DNA of 64,000 bases. Origin: Chitinimonas prasina. GTDB taxonomy: Bacteria; Pseudomonadota; Gammaproteobacteria; Burkholderiales; Chitinimonadaceae. The position numbers were made by a program, and so were the translations under genes. A model generated the notes under the pieces. It had not been told where the DNA came from. It saw only the letters and a list, made by a program, of their open reading frames with translations, and searched no databases. The DNA lies in NCBI RefSeq assembly GCF_030160395.1, contig NZ_BSOG01000006.1, forward strand, positions 186,001-250,000, read 5' to 3'. Each line of letters starts with the position of its first letter. Positions within the stretch are counted from its first letter, which is position 1. This document shows, piece after piece, positions 45,463-54,855 of the stretch.

Positions 45463-46649
45463 CGAGCCCGGTCTATCTCAATGAACTGGGCGTCGTGTGC
45501 GCCCTGGGCGATGGCCCAGCTGCCGTCAGGGCAGCCCTGTTTGCGACCACGCCCGGTGGCGTGGCTGAAAACGCCAGCCTGATGCCCGGCCGCGCCCTGC
45601 ATCTGGGCGCTGTACAAACCCCCGTGGCAGACGTGGCCGGGTTGCCCAGCGTCCACCGCAGCCGCAACAACGCCCTGCTGCTGACTGCACTGGCACAGAT
45701 ACGGCCGCAGGTGGATGCGGCCATCGCCCAATATGGCCCGGAGCGGGTTGCGGTCGTGCTGGGTACCAGTACCTCGGGCATAGGTGAAGCCGAGTTGGCC
45801 ATCGATCACCACCGGCACCATGGCGAATTGCCGCTTGGTTTTCATATCGGCCAGCAGGAGATGGGCTCGTCGGCCATGATGCTATGCCAGTTACTGGGCC
45901 TGGGCGGGCCCTCGCTGGTGATCTCTACGGCCTGCTCATCCAGCGCCAAGGCGCTGGCCAGTGCTGCCAGGCTGCTGCAGATGGGTGCTTGCGACGCGGT
46001 GATTGTCGGCGGCGTGGACATGCTGTGCGCCTTCACGGTGGCTGGCTTCTCGGCCCTGGAGTCGGTCAGCGCACCGCGCTGCAATCCCATGAGTGCCAAT
46101 CGCTGCGGTATCAATATCGGCGAGGCGGCGGCCTTGTTCCTGATGAGCCGCGCCGAGGGGCCTGTGCGGCTGGCGGGGTGGGGAGAATCGTCCGATGCCC
46201 ACCATATTTCGGCGCCGGAGCCCAGCGGCCGTGGCGCCATGACCGCCATGCGCGCTGCCCTGGAACGTGCCGGCCTGCAGCCGGCCGATATCGGCTATGT
46301 CAACCTGCATGGCACGGCCACGCCGCAGAACGACGCCATGGAAAGCCTGGCCGTGCGTGAGTTGTTTGGCGCGCATACGCCAACCAGCTCGACCAAGCCT
46401 TTGACCGGCCACACCCTGGGTGCGGCAGGCGCGCTGGAAGCCGCCCTGTGCTGGCTGACTTTGCATGATAACCCCGACGGCCTGCTGCCGCCGCATTGGT
46501 GGGATGGCGTGGCAGACGCCGCGCTGCCGACGCTAGCGCTGGTGCGGCCGGGCCAGGCTCTGGGCAGGCCGCTGGACTACGCCTTGAGCAATTCATTTGC
46601 CTTTGGTGGCAGCAATGCCAGCGTGGTGCTGGCACGGAGCGGTGCATGA
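45459..46649 (+). CDS. Beta-ketoacyl-ACP synthase, KS partner of the chain-length factor
   Basis: A 396-residue condensing enzyme. The full triad is visible: C159 (STACSSSAK), H284 (NLHGTATPQND) and H318 (KPLTGHTLGAAG). It extends the polyene with malonyl units and should pair with the half-size factor at the operon start (ApeO-like). Overlaps by 4 bases at both ends. Confidence 0.92.
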   Translation: MTSPVYLNELGVVCALGDGPAAVRAALFATTPGGVAENASLMPGRALHLGAVQTPVADVAGLPSVHRSRNNALLLTALAQIRPQVDAAIAQYGPERVAVVLGTSTSGIGEAELAIDHHRHHGELPLGFHIGQQEMGSSAMMLCQLLGLGGPSLVISTACSSSAKALASAARLLQMGACDAVIVGGVDMLCAFTVAGFSALESVSAPRCNPMSANRCGINIGEAAALFLMSRAEGPVRLAGWGESSDAHHISAPEPSGRGAMTAMRAALERAGLQPADIGYVNLHGTATPQNDAMESLAVRELFGAHTPTSSTKPLTGHTLGAAGALEAALCWLTLHDNPDGLLPPHWWDGVADAALPTLALVRPGQALGRPLDYALSNSFAFGGSNASVVLARSGA

Positions 46650-47110
46650 CGCAGATCGACTACCCGATTTCGGCCATCGTGCCGCATGCCGGCCCCATGA
46701 GCCTGCTCGATCGTGCGCTGACGGGTGACGCGGAATCCCTGGTGGCCGAGGTGGACATCAGGGCCGAAGGCCTGTTTTTTGATGGCTATGGCGTAGCCGG
46801 CTGGGTGGGCATCGAGTTCATGGCGCAAGCTGTGGCGGCCTGGGCCGGCTGGCAGGCTAGGCTGGCTGGTGGCGAGCCCAAGGTGGGGTTTCTGCTGGGC
46901 AGCCGCCGCTACGACTGCCAGGTGTCGCATTTCTTGCCAGGGCAGACCCTGCGGGTAAGCGCCAGGCGGGCCTTCCAGGCCGACAATGGATTGGGGCAGT
47001 TCGACTGCCGGATAGAGATAGGCGATCAGTTGGTTGCCAGCGCGGCACTTACCGTATTCGAGCCCAAGGATGCCGAGGCATTCCTGGCGGGCCAGGCGGA
47101 TGGTAGCTGA
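46646..47110 (+). CDS. Hotdog 3-hydroxyacyl-ACP dehydratase
   Basis: A 154-residue single-hotdog protein with VPHAGPMSLLDRAL at the N-terminus and GIEFMAQAVAAWAGW on the long helix, typical of the ApeP-type dehydratase. With the hotdog fused to the ligase it probably forms the pair that introduces each double bond. A standard catalytic His in this context is H14. Starts inside the ketosynthase stop. Confidence 0.85.
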   Translation: MTQIDYPISAIVPHAGPMSLLDRALTGDAESLVAEVDIRAEGLFFDGYGVAGWVGIEFMAQAVAAWAGWQARLAGGEPKVGFLLGSRRYDCQVSHFLPGQTLRVSARRAFQADNGLGQFDCRIEIGDQLVASAALTVFEPKDAEAFLAGQADGS

Positions 47111-47136
47111 GCGATAGCATGAATGAGGTAGCAGGA

Positions 47137-47868
47137 ATGATGGATAAGACCATATTGGTCACGGGTTCCAGCCGTGGCATAGGCAAGGCGATCGCCTTGC
47201 GACTGGCCCGCGATGGCTATGATCTGGTGCTGCATTGCCGCAGCCGGGTGGAAGAGGCCGATGCTGTGGCGGCCGAGATCGTCGCGCTGGGGCGCACTGC
47301 ACGGGTGCTGCAGTTTGATGTGGCCGACCGTGCCCGCGCGGCCGAGGTGCTGCTGGCCGATGTGGAAGCGCACGGCTGCTACTACGGCGTGGTCTGCAAT
47401 GCCGGCATCGCCCGCGACAATGCCTTCCCGGCCATGCCGGCCGAGGATTGGGATGCCGTGATCCATACCAACCTGGACAGCTTTTACAATGTGCTGCACC
47501 CGCTGACCATGCCGCTGGTACGCCGGCGCAAGCCTGGCCGTATCGTGACGCTGTCGTCGGTATCGGGCTTGATGGGGAATCGCGGGCAGGTGAACTACAG
47601 TGCGGCCAAGGCCGGCATCATCGGCGCCACCAAGGCGCTGGCGGTGGAACTGGCCAGCCGCGCCATCACGGTCAACTGCGTGGCGCCTGGCCTGATCGAT
47701 ACCGAGATGGTCGAGGCCGAAGTGCTGGACGAGGCCTTGAAGATGATACCGGCCAAGCGCATGGGTAAGCCGGAGGAAGTGGCGGCGACTGTGAGTTTCT
47801 TGATGAGTGAGGATGCTGCGTACATTACGCGGCAAGTGATTTCAGTTAATGGGGGGTTGATCGGATGA
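47137..47868 (+). CDS. 3-oxoacyl-ACP reductase (FabG-like, aryl-polyene)
   Basis: A ~243-residue short-chain dehydrogenase: NADPH loop TGSSRGIG, CNAG, and the catalytic S, Y-x-x-x-K (NYSAAKAG). It reduces the ketone after each extension (ApeQ-like). Three in-frame ATGs compete (47119, 47137, 47140); I prefer 47137 because GAGG lies 8 bases upstream. The stop overlaps the next gene by 4 bases. Confidence 0.92.
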   Translation: MMDKTILVTGSSRGIGKAIALRLARDGYDLVLHCRSRVEEADAVAAEIVALGRTARVLQFDVADRARAAEVLLADVEAHGCYYGVVCNAGIARDNAFPAMPAEDWDAVIHTNLDSFYNVLHPLTMPLVRRRKPGRIVTLSSVSGLMGNRGQVNYSAAKAGIIGATKALAVELASRAITVNCVAPGLIDTEMVEAEVLDEALKMIPAKRMGKPEEVAATVSFLMSEDAAYITRQVISVNGGLIG

Positions 47869-49094
47869 AACGCGTAGTGGTGACTGGCATAGGCGCGATC
47901 AGCCCGCTCGGACATGACTGGCCCACCGTACTGGCGCGGCTGCAGGCAGGCCGTAATGCGGTACAGGTGATGCATGAATGGGCGGAGTACGACGGCCTGC
48001 ATACCCAGGTGGGTGTGCCCGTGCCGGACTTTGTTCTGCCCCCCGAGAACTACAACCGCAAAAACACCCGCAGCATGGGCCGGGTGGCGCAGATGGCCAC
48101 GCGTGCCAGTGAAAAGGCATTGATCGATGCTGGCCTGCTGGGCGATCCGCTGGTCAAGAGCGGCCGCATGGGTATCTCCTACGGCTCGTCTTCGGGCACG
48201 CCTGCCAACATGGGCGACTTTGGCCGCATGATCGTCGAGAAGACCGTCGATGGCGTCAGCGCCACCACCTATATCCGCATGATGGCGCATACCGCCGCCG
48301 TGAATATCGGTGTGTTCTTCGGCATCACCGGCCGCATCGTCACTACCTCCAGCGCCTGTACCTCGGGCAGCCAGGGCATAGGCTATGCCTACGAGATGAT
48401 ACAGTCGGGCAAGCAGGTAGCCATGCTGGCCGGCGGCGCTGAGGAACTGGATGCCACCGAAGCTGCGGTGTTCGACACCTTGTTCGCCACCAGCGTCAAG
48501 CATAATGACAGCCCCAACCTGACTCCACGCCCCTTTGATGCCAACCGGGATGGCCTGGTGCTGGGTGAAGGCGCCTGTACCTTCGTGCTGGAGGAGCTGG
48601 AGCATGCCAAGGCGCGTGGTGCCAAGATATACGCCGAGATCATTGGATACGGCACCAATAGCGATGGCCGCCATGTGACCCATCCCAATGCCGAGACCAT
48701 GGCGGTAGCCATGCAACTGGCACTGGACGACGCCCGGCTGTCGCCTTCCGACATTGCCTATGTCAACGCCCACGGCACCGCTACCGACCAGGGTGATGTG
48801 GCCGAGACCCAAGCTACCCACAGCGTGTTTGGCGAACGCATGCCTATCAGCTCGCTCAAGAGCTTTATGGGCCACACTCTGGGCGCCTGCGGCGCGCTGG
48901 AAGCCTGGATGAGCATACAGATGATGCACAGCGGCTGGTTTGCACCCACCCTTAACCTGGAAACAGTAGACCCGCGCTGCGGTGCGCTGGACTACATCAC
49001 GGGTGACGGCCGGAAGATAGAAACCGATATCGTGATGAGTAATAACTTCGCGTTTGGCGGGATTAATACATCTTTGGTGTTCAAGCGTTTCTGA
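47865..49094 (+). CDS. Second beta-ketoacyl-ACP synthase of aryl-polyene operon
   Basis: A 409-residue KS with C165 (SSACTSGSQ), H303 (NAHGTATDQGD) and H337 (FMGHTLGAC) all present. It is closer to FabF/FabB than the first KS and probably works as a homodimer (ApeR-like), perhaps for the first condensations with the aryl starter. Last of the biosynthetic core genes. Confidence 0.92.
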   Translation: MKRVVVTGIGAISPLGHDWPTVLARLQAGRNAVQVMHEWAEYDGLHTQVGVPVPDFVLPPENYNRKNTRSMGRVAQMATRASEKALIDAGLLGDPLVKSGRMGISYGSSSGTPANMGDFGRMIVEKTVDGVSATTYIRMMAHTAAVNIGVFFGITGRIVTTSSACTSGSQGIGYAYEMIQSGKQVAMLAGGAEELDATEAAVFDTLFATSVKHNDSPNLTPRPFDANRDGLVLGEGACTFVLEELEHAKARGAKIYAEIIGYGTNSDGRHVTHPNAETMAVAMQLALDDARLSPSDIAYVNAHGTATDQGDVAETQATHSVFGERMPISSLKSFMGHTLGACGALEAWMSIQMMHSGWFAPTLNLETVDPRCGALDYITGDGRKIETDIVMSNNFAFGGINTSLVFKRF

Positions 49095-49173
49095 TCGCTA
49101 TTGCGGTTGAGTTTGTTGGGCTTGACTCAGAAAGTATCAGCCCTGTTTTTGATTATTAAACTAGGAATTGATG

Positions 49174-49608
49174 ATGAAGCACTCCTTGATTGCAGCCAGC
49201 CTGGCGCTGGCACTCTCCTCTCACTTTGCTGTAGCCGCTCCGGTTGTCTTCAAAGAGCCGACTGCTGTCGTTCTGACTCGTGCTGATGGCCAGGCACAGA
49301 CCAAGGCCATGGTGCGTTCTGCTATTGTTGCAGGCGCTTCCTCGCTGGGCTGGCAGGTCATTGCAGAGACGCCCGAAAAGCTTACGCTAAAGTACAGCAA
49401 GGGCGGCAAGATCGAGTTGACGCTAGATGCCAGCTACGATGAGAAGGGTTATCAGCTCAAATATGTCAGCAGCCTTAACTTGGACTATGGCATGCGCAAT
49501 GGGGAAATGACCATACATCGTACATATGAACGTTGGGTGATCAATCTGCAAAAGCATATACTCATGGCCCAGATGGTTACCCCGGCACAACCGACGGTAG
49601 CTAACTGA
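49174..49608 (+). CDS. Small exported protein of unknown function
   Basis: A 144-residue protein with a clear signal peptide (MKHSLIAASLALALSSHFAV, cleavage near AVAAP). AGGA lies 7 bases before the chosen ATG; an ATG one codon earlier is also possible. The mature part alternates strands and has GWQVIAETPEKLTLKYSKGG, giving a small alpha/beta look, but I recognise no family. It lies between the last ketosynthase and the phosphopantetheinyl transferase and probably shares the operon. Confidence 0.7.
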   Translation: MKHSLIAASLALALSSHFAVAAPVVFKEPTAVVLTRADGQAQTKAMVRSAIVAGASSLGWQVIAETPEKLTLKYSKGGKIELTLDASYDEKGYQLKYVSSLNLDYGMRNGEMTIHRTYERWVINLQKHILMAQMVTPAQPTVAN

Positions 49609-49651
49609 TCCTGTAGATACTTATCTGACCGAAACGAGGGGAAAACAGACC

Positions 49652-50089
49652 ATGAAGAAGTTGATCGCCTGTAGCCTGTTGGCATTTGCTTTGGCACCTG
49701 CCGCGCAAGCGCGCGACACGGTATTGCATATACCGCTAGCTGATGTAATTGCCATGCCCGAGGCTCAGGGTAAGCTGGACGGGTCGGTCAAGTTCTTCCT
49801 GAATGGTCAAAAGACACCCAAGGTTTTGCAGAAGCTGGATACAGACACCTCCAATCAGAAAACGAATGGTGTCGGCAAGAGCGATGAATTTGGCTGCAAG
49901 TGGGCTGCTTTGTCGGCGCTGGTGGCTTTCCAGAACTCGGCCAAGCAGCGTGGTGCCAATGCGGTAGTCGATCTGGTCAGCTACTACAAGAAGAACGAAA
50001 CCAAGAACGACACGACGATAGAGTGCCATGCTGGCAGTTTCGTGATTGGTGTAGCGCTTAAGGGCAATTACGCCAAGATAGCCAACTAA
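49652..50089 (+). CDS. Small exported protein with paired cysteines
   Basis: A 145-residue protein with a signal peptide (MKKLIACSLLAFALAPAAQA). The mature part has two cysteines (in EFGCKWAAL and IECHAGS) that could form a disulfide, and a GANAVVDLVSYYKKN segment reminiscent of small YbjQ/RcsF-type folds. Homologues are often mislabelled as excinuclease subunits in databases; there is no ATPase motif here. A good GAGGGG RBS lies upstream. Function unknown; pigment-operon member by position. Confidence 0.72.
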   Translation: MKKLIACSLLAFALAPAAQARDTVLHIPLADVIAMPEAQGKLDGSVKFFLNGQKTPKVLQKLDTDTSNQKTNGVGKSDEFGCKWAALSALVAFQNSAKQRGANAVVDLVSYYKKNETKNDTTIECHAGSFVIGVALKGNYAKIAN

Positions 50090-50100
50090 TAGTTCGACCC

Positions 50101-50781
50101 ATGCTGCATCTGGAGCTTGCCCCCTGTGATCGGCTGTTGGCCGAACTGCAGGCGGCAGGCTCTTTTGCTTTGAGCGAGTCGGAGCAGGCGCGGCTTGATG
50201 CGATCAGCGCGCCCAGGCGGCGGGCGCAGTTTCTGGCGGGGCATTACCTGGCGCGCAGGTTACTGAGCCAAGCGTATGGTGGGCAGCCCGCTGATTGGCA
50301 GATAGATAGCCAAGCAGGAGAGGCACCCAGCGTGGTCGGTCATGCGGGTATCTCCATCAGCCTATCGCACAGTGCAGACTGGTTGTTGTGCGCCGTGTCA
50401 GATAGTCCCGTAGGGGTCGATTTGGAGCTGGCCAAGCCGGGCCGGGATATCGCGGGCATGGCGGCCATGGTCTGCCACCCCGTTGAGCAGGCGACTCTGG
50501 CAGGCTTGGCGCCGGCAGCGGCGCTGGCGCAGTTTACCGAGTACTGGACGCTGAAAGAGGCCTGGCTCAAGTGCCATGGCCTGGGGCTGGATTACGCCCT
50601 GATGCGGCGCTTGCTGGCTGCGCCTAGGCCGGTGGGTTGCAATGCCGCCAGCTGGCATAGACCTGATCTGGGCCTGCATGTGGCCTTGGTCTGTACGGGT
50701 GGCGTTGGCACCGATCGCCTGTATGTGGCAGGGCTGGACGAAGGCCTGGTGGCACGAAGCTGGCTGTTGAGCGAGGGCTGA
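50101..50781 (+). CDS. 4'-phosphopantetheinyl transferase (Sfp type)
   Basis: A 226-residue enzyme that installs the phosphopantetheine arm on the two carrier proteins. The magnesium and CoA motifs are present: GVDLEL and WTLKEAWLKCHG. The ISLSHSADWLLCAV segment is standard. Starts 11 bases after the previous gene and ends the operon. Confidence 0.92.
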   Translation: MLHLELAPCDRLLAELQAAGSFALSESEQARLDAISAPRRRAQFLAGHYLARRLLSQAYGGQPADWQIDSQAGEAPSVVGHAGISISLSHSADWLLCAVSDSPVGVDLELAKPGRDIAGMAAMVCHPVEQATLAGLAPAAALAQFTEYWTLKEAWLKCHGLGLDYALMRRLLAAPRPVGCNAASWHRPDLGLHVALVCTGGVGTDRLYVAGLDEGLVARSWLLSEG

Positions 50782-50852
50782 GGCCAGGGCTAGCCAAGCG
50801 TATCGTACCGCATCCACTCATCCCGACGTTGATCCATCGGCTAGGCTCCCGC

Positions 50853-50963
50853 TCAATCGCTGGTGTAGCCCTTCATGTATTTGAGCGTCAGGCCCTCCAT
50901 CTCGGTCTGCCGTAGCTCTGCCAGCGTTTTCCAGATGCTCAGCGTCAGCTCAGGGTATCGGTC
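50853..50963 (-). pseudogene. Possible gene remnant downstream of fabI
   Basis: On the - strand a 36-codon segment reads DRYPELTLSIWKTLAELRQT, then continues to KYMKGYTSD and a stop. The composition looks protein-like rather than random, but there is a stop just upstream, no start codon with a ribosome-binding site, and I do not recognise it. It may be the tail of a decayed gene. Confidence 0.3.
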
Positions 50964-50974
50964 CTAGGTACCAA

Positions 50975-51005
50975 CAACAACGCCCGGGCCAGCCGGGCGT
51001 TGTTG
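50975..51005. terminator. 13-bp hairpin between the pigment operon and fabI
   Basis: CAACAACGCCCGG, loop GCCAG, CCGGGCGTTGTTG: a perfect 13-bp stem 20 bases past the fabI stop. It has no long T-run but is symmetric and may serve both converging transcripts. Confidence 0.65.
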
Positions 51006-51025
51006 TGATGCTAAGGCAGTCGGTC

Positions 51026-51808
51026 TTACTCGCCCATGCCTGCGGCCACTGTGCTGTAGCCAGCGTCCACGTGCATGATCTCGCCGGTTACGGCCGAGGA
51101 CAGGTCAGACAGCAGGAATGCAGCAACGTTGCCGACTTCCTCTATGGTGACATTGCGCTTCAGTGGTGCGGATTCTTCCACGTGGTGCAGTATCTTGGAG
51201 AAACCGGCGATACCGGCAGCGGCCAGGGTTTTGATGGGGCCGGCCGAAATGCCGTTGACGCGTATGCCCTGGGCGCCGAGTGCCGACGCCATATAGCGCA
51301 CGTTGGCTTCCAGGCTGGCCTTGGCCAGACCCATGACGTTGTAGTTCACCACGGCGCGTTCGGCACCCAGGTAGCTCAGGGTCAGCAGGGCGGCATTGTC
51401 GGCCAGTTGCGGGCGCAGGGCCTTGGCCAGGGCGGCGAAGCTGTAGCTGCTGATATCGTGGGCGATCTGGAAGGCCTCGCGGCTGACGGAATCCAGATAG
51501 TCGCCAGACAGCGCTTCGCGCGGCGCGAAACCGATGGAATGCACCACGCCATCTACCTTGTCCCAGACCTTGCCCAGGTCGGCGGCCATGGCGGCGATTT
51601 CCTCATCCGAGCTGACGTCGCAGCGCAGTACGATATCGCTGCCCAGCTCGCTGGCCATTTCGACCACGCGATCCTTGAGCTTGTCATTCACATAGGTAAA
51701 TGCCAGGGTGGCGCCTTCGCGCTTGCAGGCCTTGGCGATACCGTAGGCGATGGAACGGTTGGACAGCAGGCCGGTGATCAGTATCTTCTTGTCGGCAAGA
51801 AAACCCAT
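51026..51808 (-). CDS. fabI: Enoyl-ACP reductase (NADH)
   Basis: Last step of each fatty-acid elongation cycle. The 260-residue protein starts at [13 protein letters not shown], with GGAAGAGA upstream; longer in-frame starts are not family-like. Classic FabI features: [12 protein letters not shown] in the nucleotide loop and catalytic Tyr-x6-Lys in [14 protein letters not shown]. The product of this cycle competes for the same malonyl pool as the pigment operon next door; that link is only positional. Confidence 0.96.
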   Translation of the reverse strand: MGFLADKKILITGLLSNRSIAYGIAKACKREGATLAFTYVNDKLKDRVVEMASELGSDIVLRCDVSSDEEIAAMAADLGKVWDKVDGVVHSIGFAPREALSGDYLDSVSREAFQIAHDISSYSFAALAKALRPQLADNAALLTLSYLGAERAVVNYNVMGLAKASLEANVRYMASALGAQGIRVNGISAGPIKTLAAAGIAGFSKILHHVEESAPLKRNVTIEEVGNVAAFLLSDLSSAVTGEIMHVDAGYSTVAAGMGE

Positions 51809-52038
51809 CTTGTCTCTTCCTTCACTTGGGGAAGCGGCGATTGTAGCCTTGCCTTGCCCTTGGGCCAACGTCGATCCACCGGTCAAACGCTTGATCTGTG
51901 AGCTGCTGGCCGGGCAGACTGGCATAGGTGCTAGCTATGGCGTCTGGCGGTGGTGGATCGCGCGTTATCTTGCGCTGCATCAAAATGGGGATGGGCCAGG
52001 ATGGATAGCCTGCGCGCTTTGTCTTTAAAGGGCCAGGT

Positions 52039-52842
52039 ATGGCGATTTCACTGTACGACGATGGTAGCCACCGCTGCCTGATGTTTGCCGATCTGGTGGA
52101 CGATGATGATGACCACGCTGTCCAGGCCAATCAGTTTCTGCTGGTGTCAGGGCGCGAAGGCGCCTTGATCGATCCGGCCGGCAACATGACCTACAACGCC
52201 CTCATCATGGCCATGGCGAGCTATTTTCCGGCGCGTGAGCTCAAGTACATTCTGGCCTCGCACGCCGATCCGGACATTGTGGCCTCATTGAACAAATGGC
52301 TGATCAGCACCCAATGCACCCTGGTGGTGTCCAAGCTCTGGTCGCGCTTTGTGCCGCATTTCTGTACCGCCGGTAATGCGGCCGGGCGCATTCTGGGGGT
52401 ACCGGACGAGGGGGGCTGGTTCAAGCTGGGGGAGGAGCGGGTTGCCGCAGTGCCCGCCCACTTTCTGCATGCCGAGGGTAATTTCCACTTCTACGACCCC
52501 CGCTCGCGCATCCTGTTCTCGGGCGACATGGGGGCGTCCATGGTGGCGCACGAGTTAGTGGCAGAGCCTGTCAGCACTGTAGCGGAATTCACACGGCTCA
52601 TACCCAGCATGGAAGGCTTCCACCGCCGCTATATGGTGGCGAACAAGGTCTGCCGGCTCTGGGCAGACATGGTCAGGCCCATGGTGGAGCGCGGTGAGAT
52701 CCTGATGATGGTGCCCCAGCATGGTCGCTACATGGTGGGTAAATCGGTGCTGCTGGCATTTCTGGACTGGATCAGTGCGCTCAGCTGCGGCATAGACCGT
52801 TTCGACTCCGGCCATTACCGCATGCCGGCTGAGCTGGCCTGA
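52039..52842 (+). CDS. Stand-alone flavodiiron-like MBL-fold protein (ODP family)
   Basis: A 267-residue metallo-beta-lactamase-fold protein of the oxygen-binding diiron (ODP) branch. Likely iron ligands: H75, D77 and D79 (SHADPDI), H144 (HFLHAEGNF), D163 (SGDMGA) and H228 (VPQHG). The position after D79 is Ile, not His, which also occurs as a non-ligand site in flavodiiron proteins. There is no flavodoxin domain, so it may sense or reduce O2 or NO with a separate partner, or signal. Monocistronic by position. Confidence 0.75.
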   Translation: MAISLYDDGSHRCLMFADLVDDDDDHAVQANQFLLVSGREGALIDPAGNMTYNALIMAMASYFPARELKYILASHADPDIVASLNKWLISTQCTLVVSKLWSRFVPHFCTAGNAAGRILGVPDEGGWFKLGEERVAAVPAHFLHAEGNFHFYDPRSRILFSGDMGASMVAHELVAEPVSTVAEFTRLIPSMEGFHRRYMVANKVCRLWADMVRPMVERGEILMMVPQHGRYMVGKSVLLAFLDWISALSCGIDRFDSGHYRMPAELA

Positions 52843-52987
52843 AACAGCCATTGCAGGTGGCGGGGGGCGCAGTGCCGCAGCAGCAGAGTCGGGGGTTAGT
52901 GATGTCGTAATGGCAAGCACCCGGGTTTCCCCGGATGCTTACGCTGCACCTACCGTGATGCTAGTGCTTGCAGCCTTGTATCGCCCC

Positions 52988-54772
52988 TCAAAACGCCTCT
53001 TCCGGCAGTGCCAACACCGTATCAGCACCATGCAATATGGCTGCCGAGAGTCCGCCCACCTGGGGTAGCAGGTGCACGGCAAAGAAGCGGGCGGTGATCA
53101 GCTTGGCTTCTAGGAAAGCGCTGTCCGCATCGCCGTCAGCCAGCTTCTGCTTGGCCACCAGTGCGGCGCGGCCCAGTTGCCAGCCGCCCAGTACGATACC
53201 CATGAGTTTGAGGAAGGGCACCGAGCCGGCGGCAACGGCCTTGGGCTGTGCTTCAAACTGGCCCACCACGAAATCGGTGCTGGCACGGGCGTGGACCAGG
53301 GCAGCATCCAGTGCATCGCCGACCTCGGCCAGGCCCTGGGTCTTCAGCTGAGCAGCCACGGCCTCCACTTCGGCCAGCAGGGCGCGGGCGGTGCGGCCTT
53401 GCTCGCTGGCTGTCTTGCGGCCCACCAGATCCATGGCCTGGATGCCGGTCGTACCTTCATAGATGGCGGTGATACGGGCATCGCGCAAATGCTGGGCGGC
53501 GCCGGTTTCCTCGATAAAGCCCATGCCGCCATGGATCTGCACGCCCAGCGAGGTGATTTCGTTGACCTGCTCGGTGTTCCAACCCTTGACGATGGGGATG
53601 AGGAAGTTCACCACGGCCTGCCACTTCTGCTTCTCGGCGGCATCGGGGTGGCGTGCGGCGCGGTCGAGTGCGGCGCCGGCGTAGTAGGTCAGGGCGCGCT
53701 GGGCTTCGATCTGGCTCTTCATGGTCATCAGCATGCGGCGGATATCGGCATGCTTGATGATGGCGGCCGGCGCTGGGTTGTCCGACCCCAGCTCGCGGCT
53801 CTGCACGCGATCCTTGGCGTAGGCTACCGCCTGCTGATAGGCCCGCTCGGCTATGGCCATACCCTCGATGCCCACACCCAGGCGTGCCTGGTTCATCATG
53901 GTGAACATGTAGCCCAGGCCACGGTGGGCTTCGCCCACCAGGTAGCCTATGGCGCCGCCCTTGTCGCCGTAGCTCATCACGCAGGTAGGCGAGGCATGGA
54001 TGCCCAGCTTGTGCTCCAGCGAGACGCAGCTGACATCGTTGCGCTCACCCAGCGAGCCATCGGCATTGACCAGATACTTGGGCACCACGAACAGCGAGAT
54101 GCCCTTCACGCCTGCGGGGGCGTCGGGCAGGCGGGCCAATACCAGGTGGACGATGTTCTCCACCATATCGTGCTCGCCCCAGGTGATGAAGATCTTCTGG
54201 CCGCTGATCTTGTAGGTGCCATCACCGACCGGCACGGCCTTGGCACGGACCTGGGCCAGGTCCGAGCCGGCTTGCGGTTCGGTCAGGTTCATGGTGCCGG
54301 TCCATTCGCCCGATGCCATCTTGGGCAGGTAGGTCGCCTTGAGCTCGTCCGAGGCGTGGTGTTCCAGCGCTTCAAAGGCGCCCAGGGTCAGCAGCGGGCA
54401 GAGGCTGAAGGCGACATTGGCGGCACACCACATTTCCTCGGTGGCCATGGCGATCAGGGCAGGCATGCCCTGGCCTCCGAACTCGGTGGGGGTGCGCAGG
54501 CTGACCCAGCCGTTTTCGGAGAATTGCTGGTAGGCAGACTTGAAGCCAGGCGCGGTGGTGACGATGCCGTCGCTGAGCTTGTTGCCGTGCTGGTCGCCGA
54601 CCTTGTTCAGCGGCGCGATCACGTTCTCGGCCAGCTTGGCGGCTTCTTCCAGGATGGCATCGGCCAGTTCGGGATTGACGTCCTCATAGCCGGGCAGGGC
54701 GCCGACCTCATTGAGGCCGGCTAGTTCGTTCAGCACAAAGCGGATGTCGGCAACGGGTGCACGGTAGCTCAT
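52988..54772 (-). CDS. Acyl-CoA dehydrogenase
   Basis: A 594-residue flavoprotein that makes trans-2-enoyl-CoA, passing electrons to ETF. It starts at MSYRAPVADIRFVLNEL, the usual start of the long (FadE-type, ~600-residue) bacterial family with an extended C-terminus. Seen: MNLTEPQAGSDL, QKIFITWGEHD, and the base-region YEGTTGIQAMDLVGRK. Lies downstream of etfBA on the same strand and is probably its electron donor. Confidence 0.92.
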   Translation of the reverse strand: MSYRAPVADIRFVLNELAGLNEVGALPGYEDVNPELADAILEEAAKLAENVIAPLNKVGDQHGNKLSDGIVTTAPGFKSAYQQFSENGWVSLRTPTEFGGQGMPALIAMATEEMWCAANVAFSLCPLLTLGAFEALEHHASDELKATYLPKMASGEWTGTMNLTEPQAGSDLAQVRAKAVPVGDGTYKISGQKIFITWGEHDMVENIVHLVLARLPDAPAGVKGISLFVVPKYLVNADGSLGERNDVSCVSLEHKLGIHASPTCVMSYGDKGGAIGYLVGEAHRGLGYMFTMMNQARLGVGIEGMAIAERAYQQAVAYAKDRVQSRELGSDNPAPAAIIKHADIRRMLMTMKSQIEAQRALTYYAGAALDRAARHPDAAEKQKWQAVVNFLIPIVKGWNTEQVNEITSLGVQIHGGMGFIEETGAAQHLRDARITAIYEGTTGIQAMDLVGRKTASEQGRTARALLAEVEAVAAQLKTQGLAEVGDALDAALVHARASTDFVVGQFEAQPKAVAAGSVPFLKLMGIVLGGWQLGRAALVAKQKLADGDADSAFLEAKLITARFFAVHLLPQVGGLSAAILHGADTVLALPEEAF

Positions 54773-54813
54773 GGTTATCTCCAATTCGAGCGCTTGCTTG
54801 ATTCGTGGGGCTG

Positions 54814-54844
54814 AAAAAACGGCCACCGTGGTGACCGTTTTAGT
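54814..54844 (-). terminator. Intrinsic terminator after etfBA
   Basis: Read on the - strand, AAAACGGTCACC pairs with GGTGGCCGTTTT, followed by TT. It lies between the etfA stop and the acyl-CoA dehydrogenase start, so etfBA ends here or is attenuated before the dehydrogenase gene. Confidence 0.7.
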
Positions 54845-54855
54845 TCATACGATGC

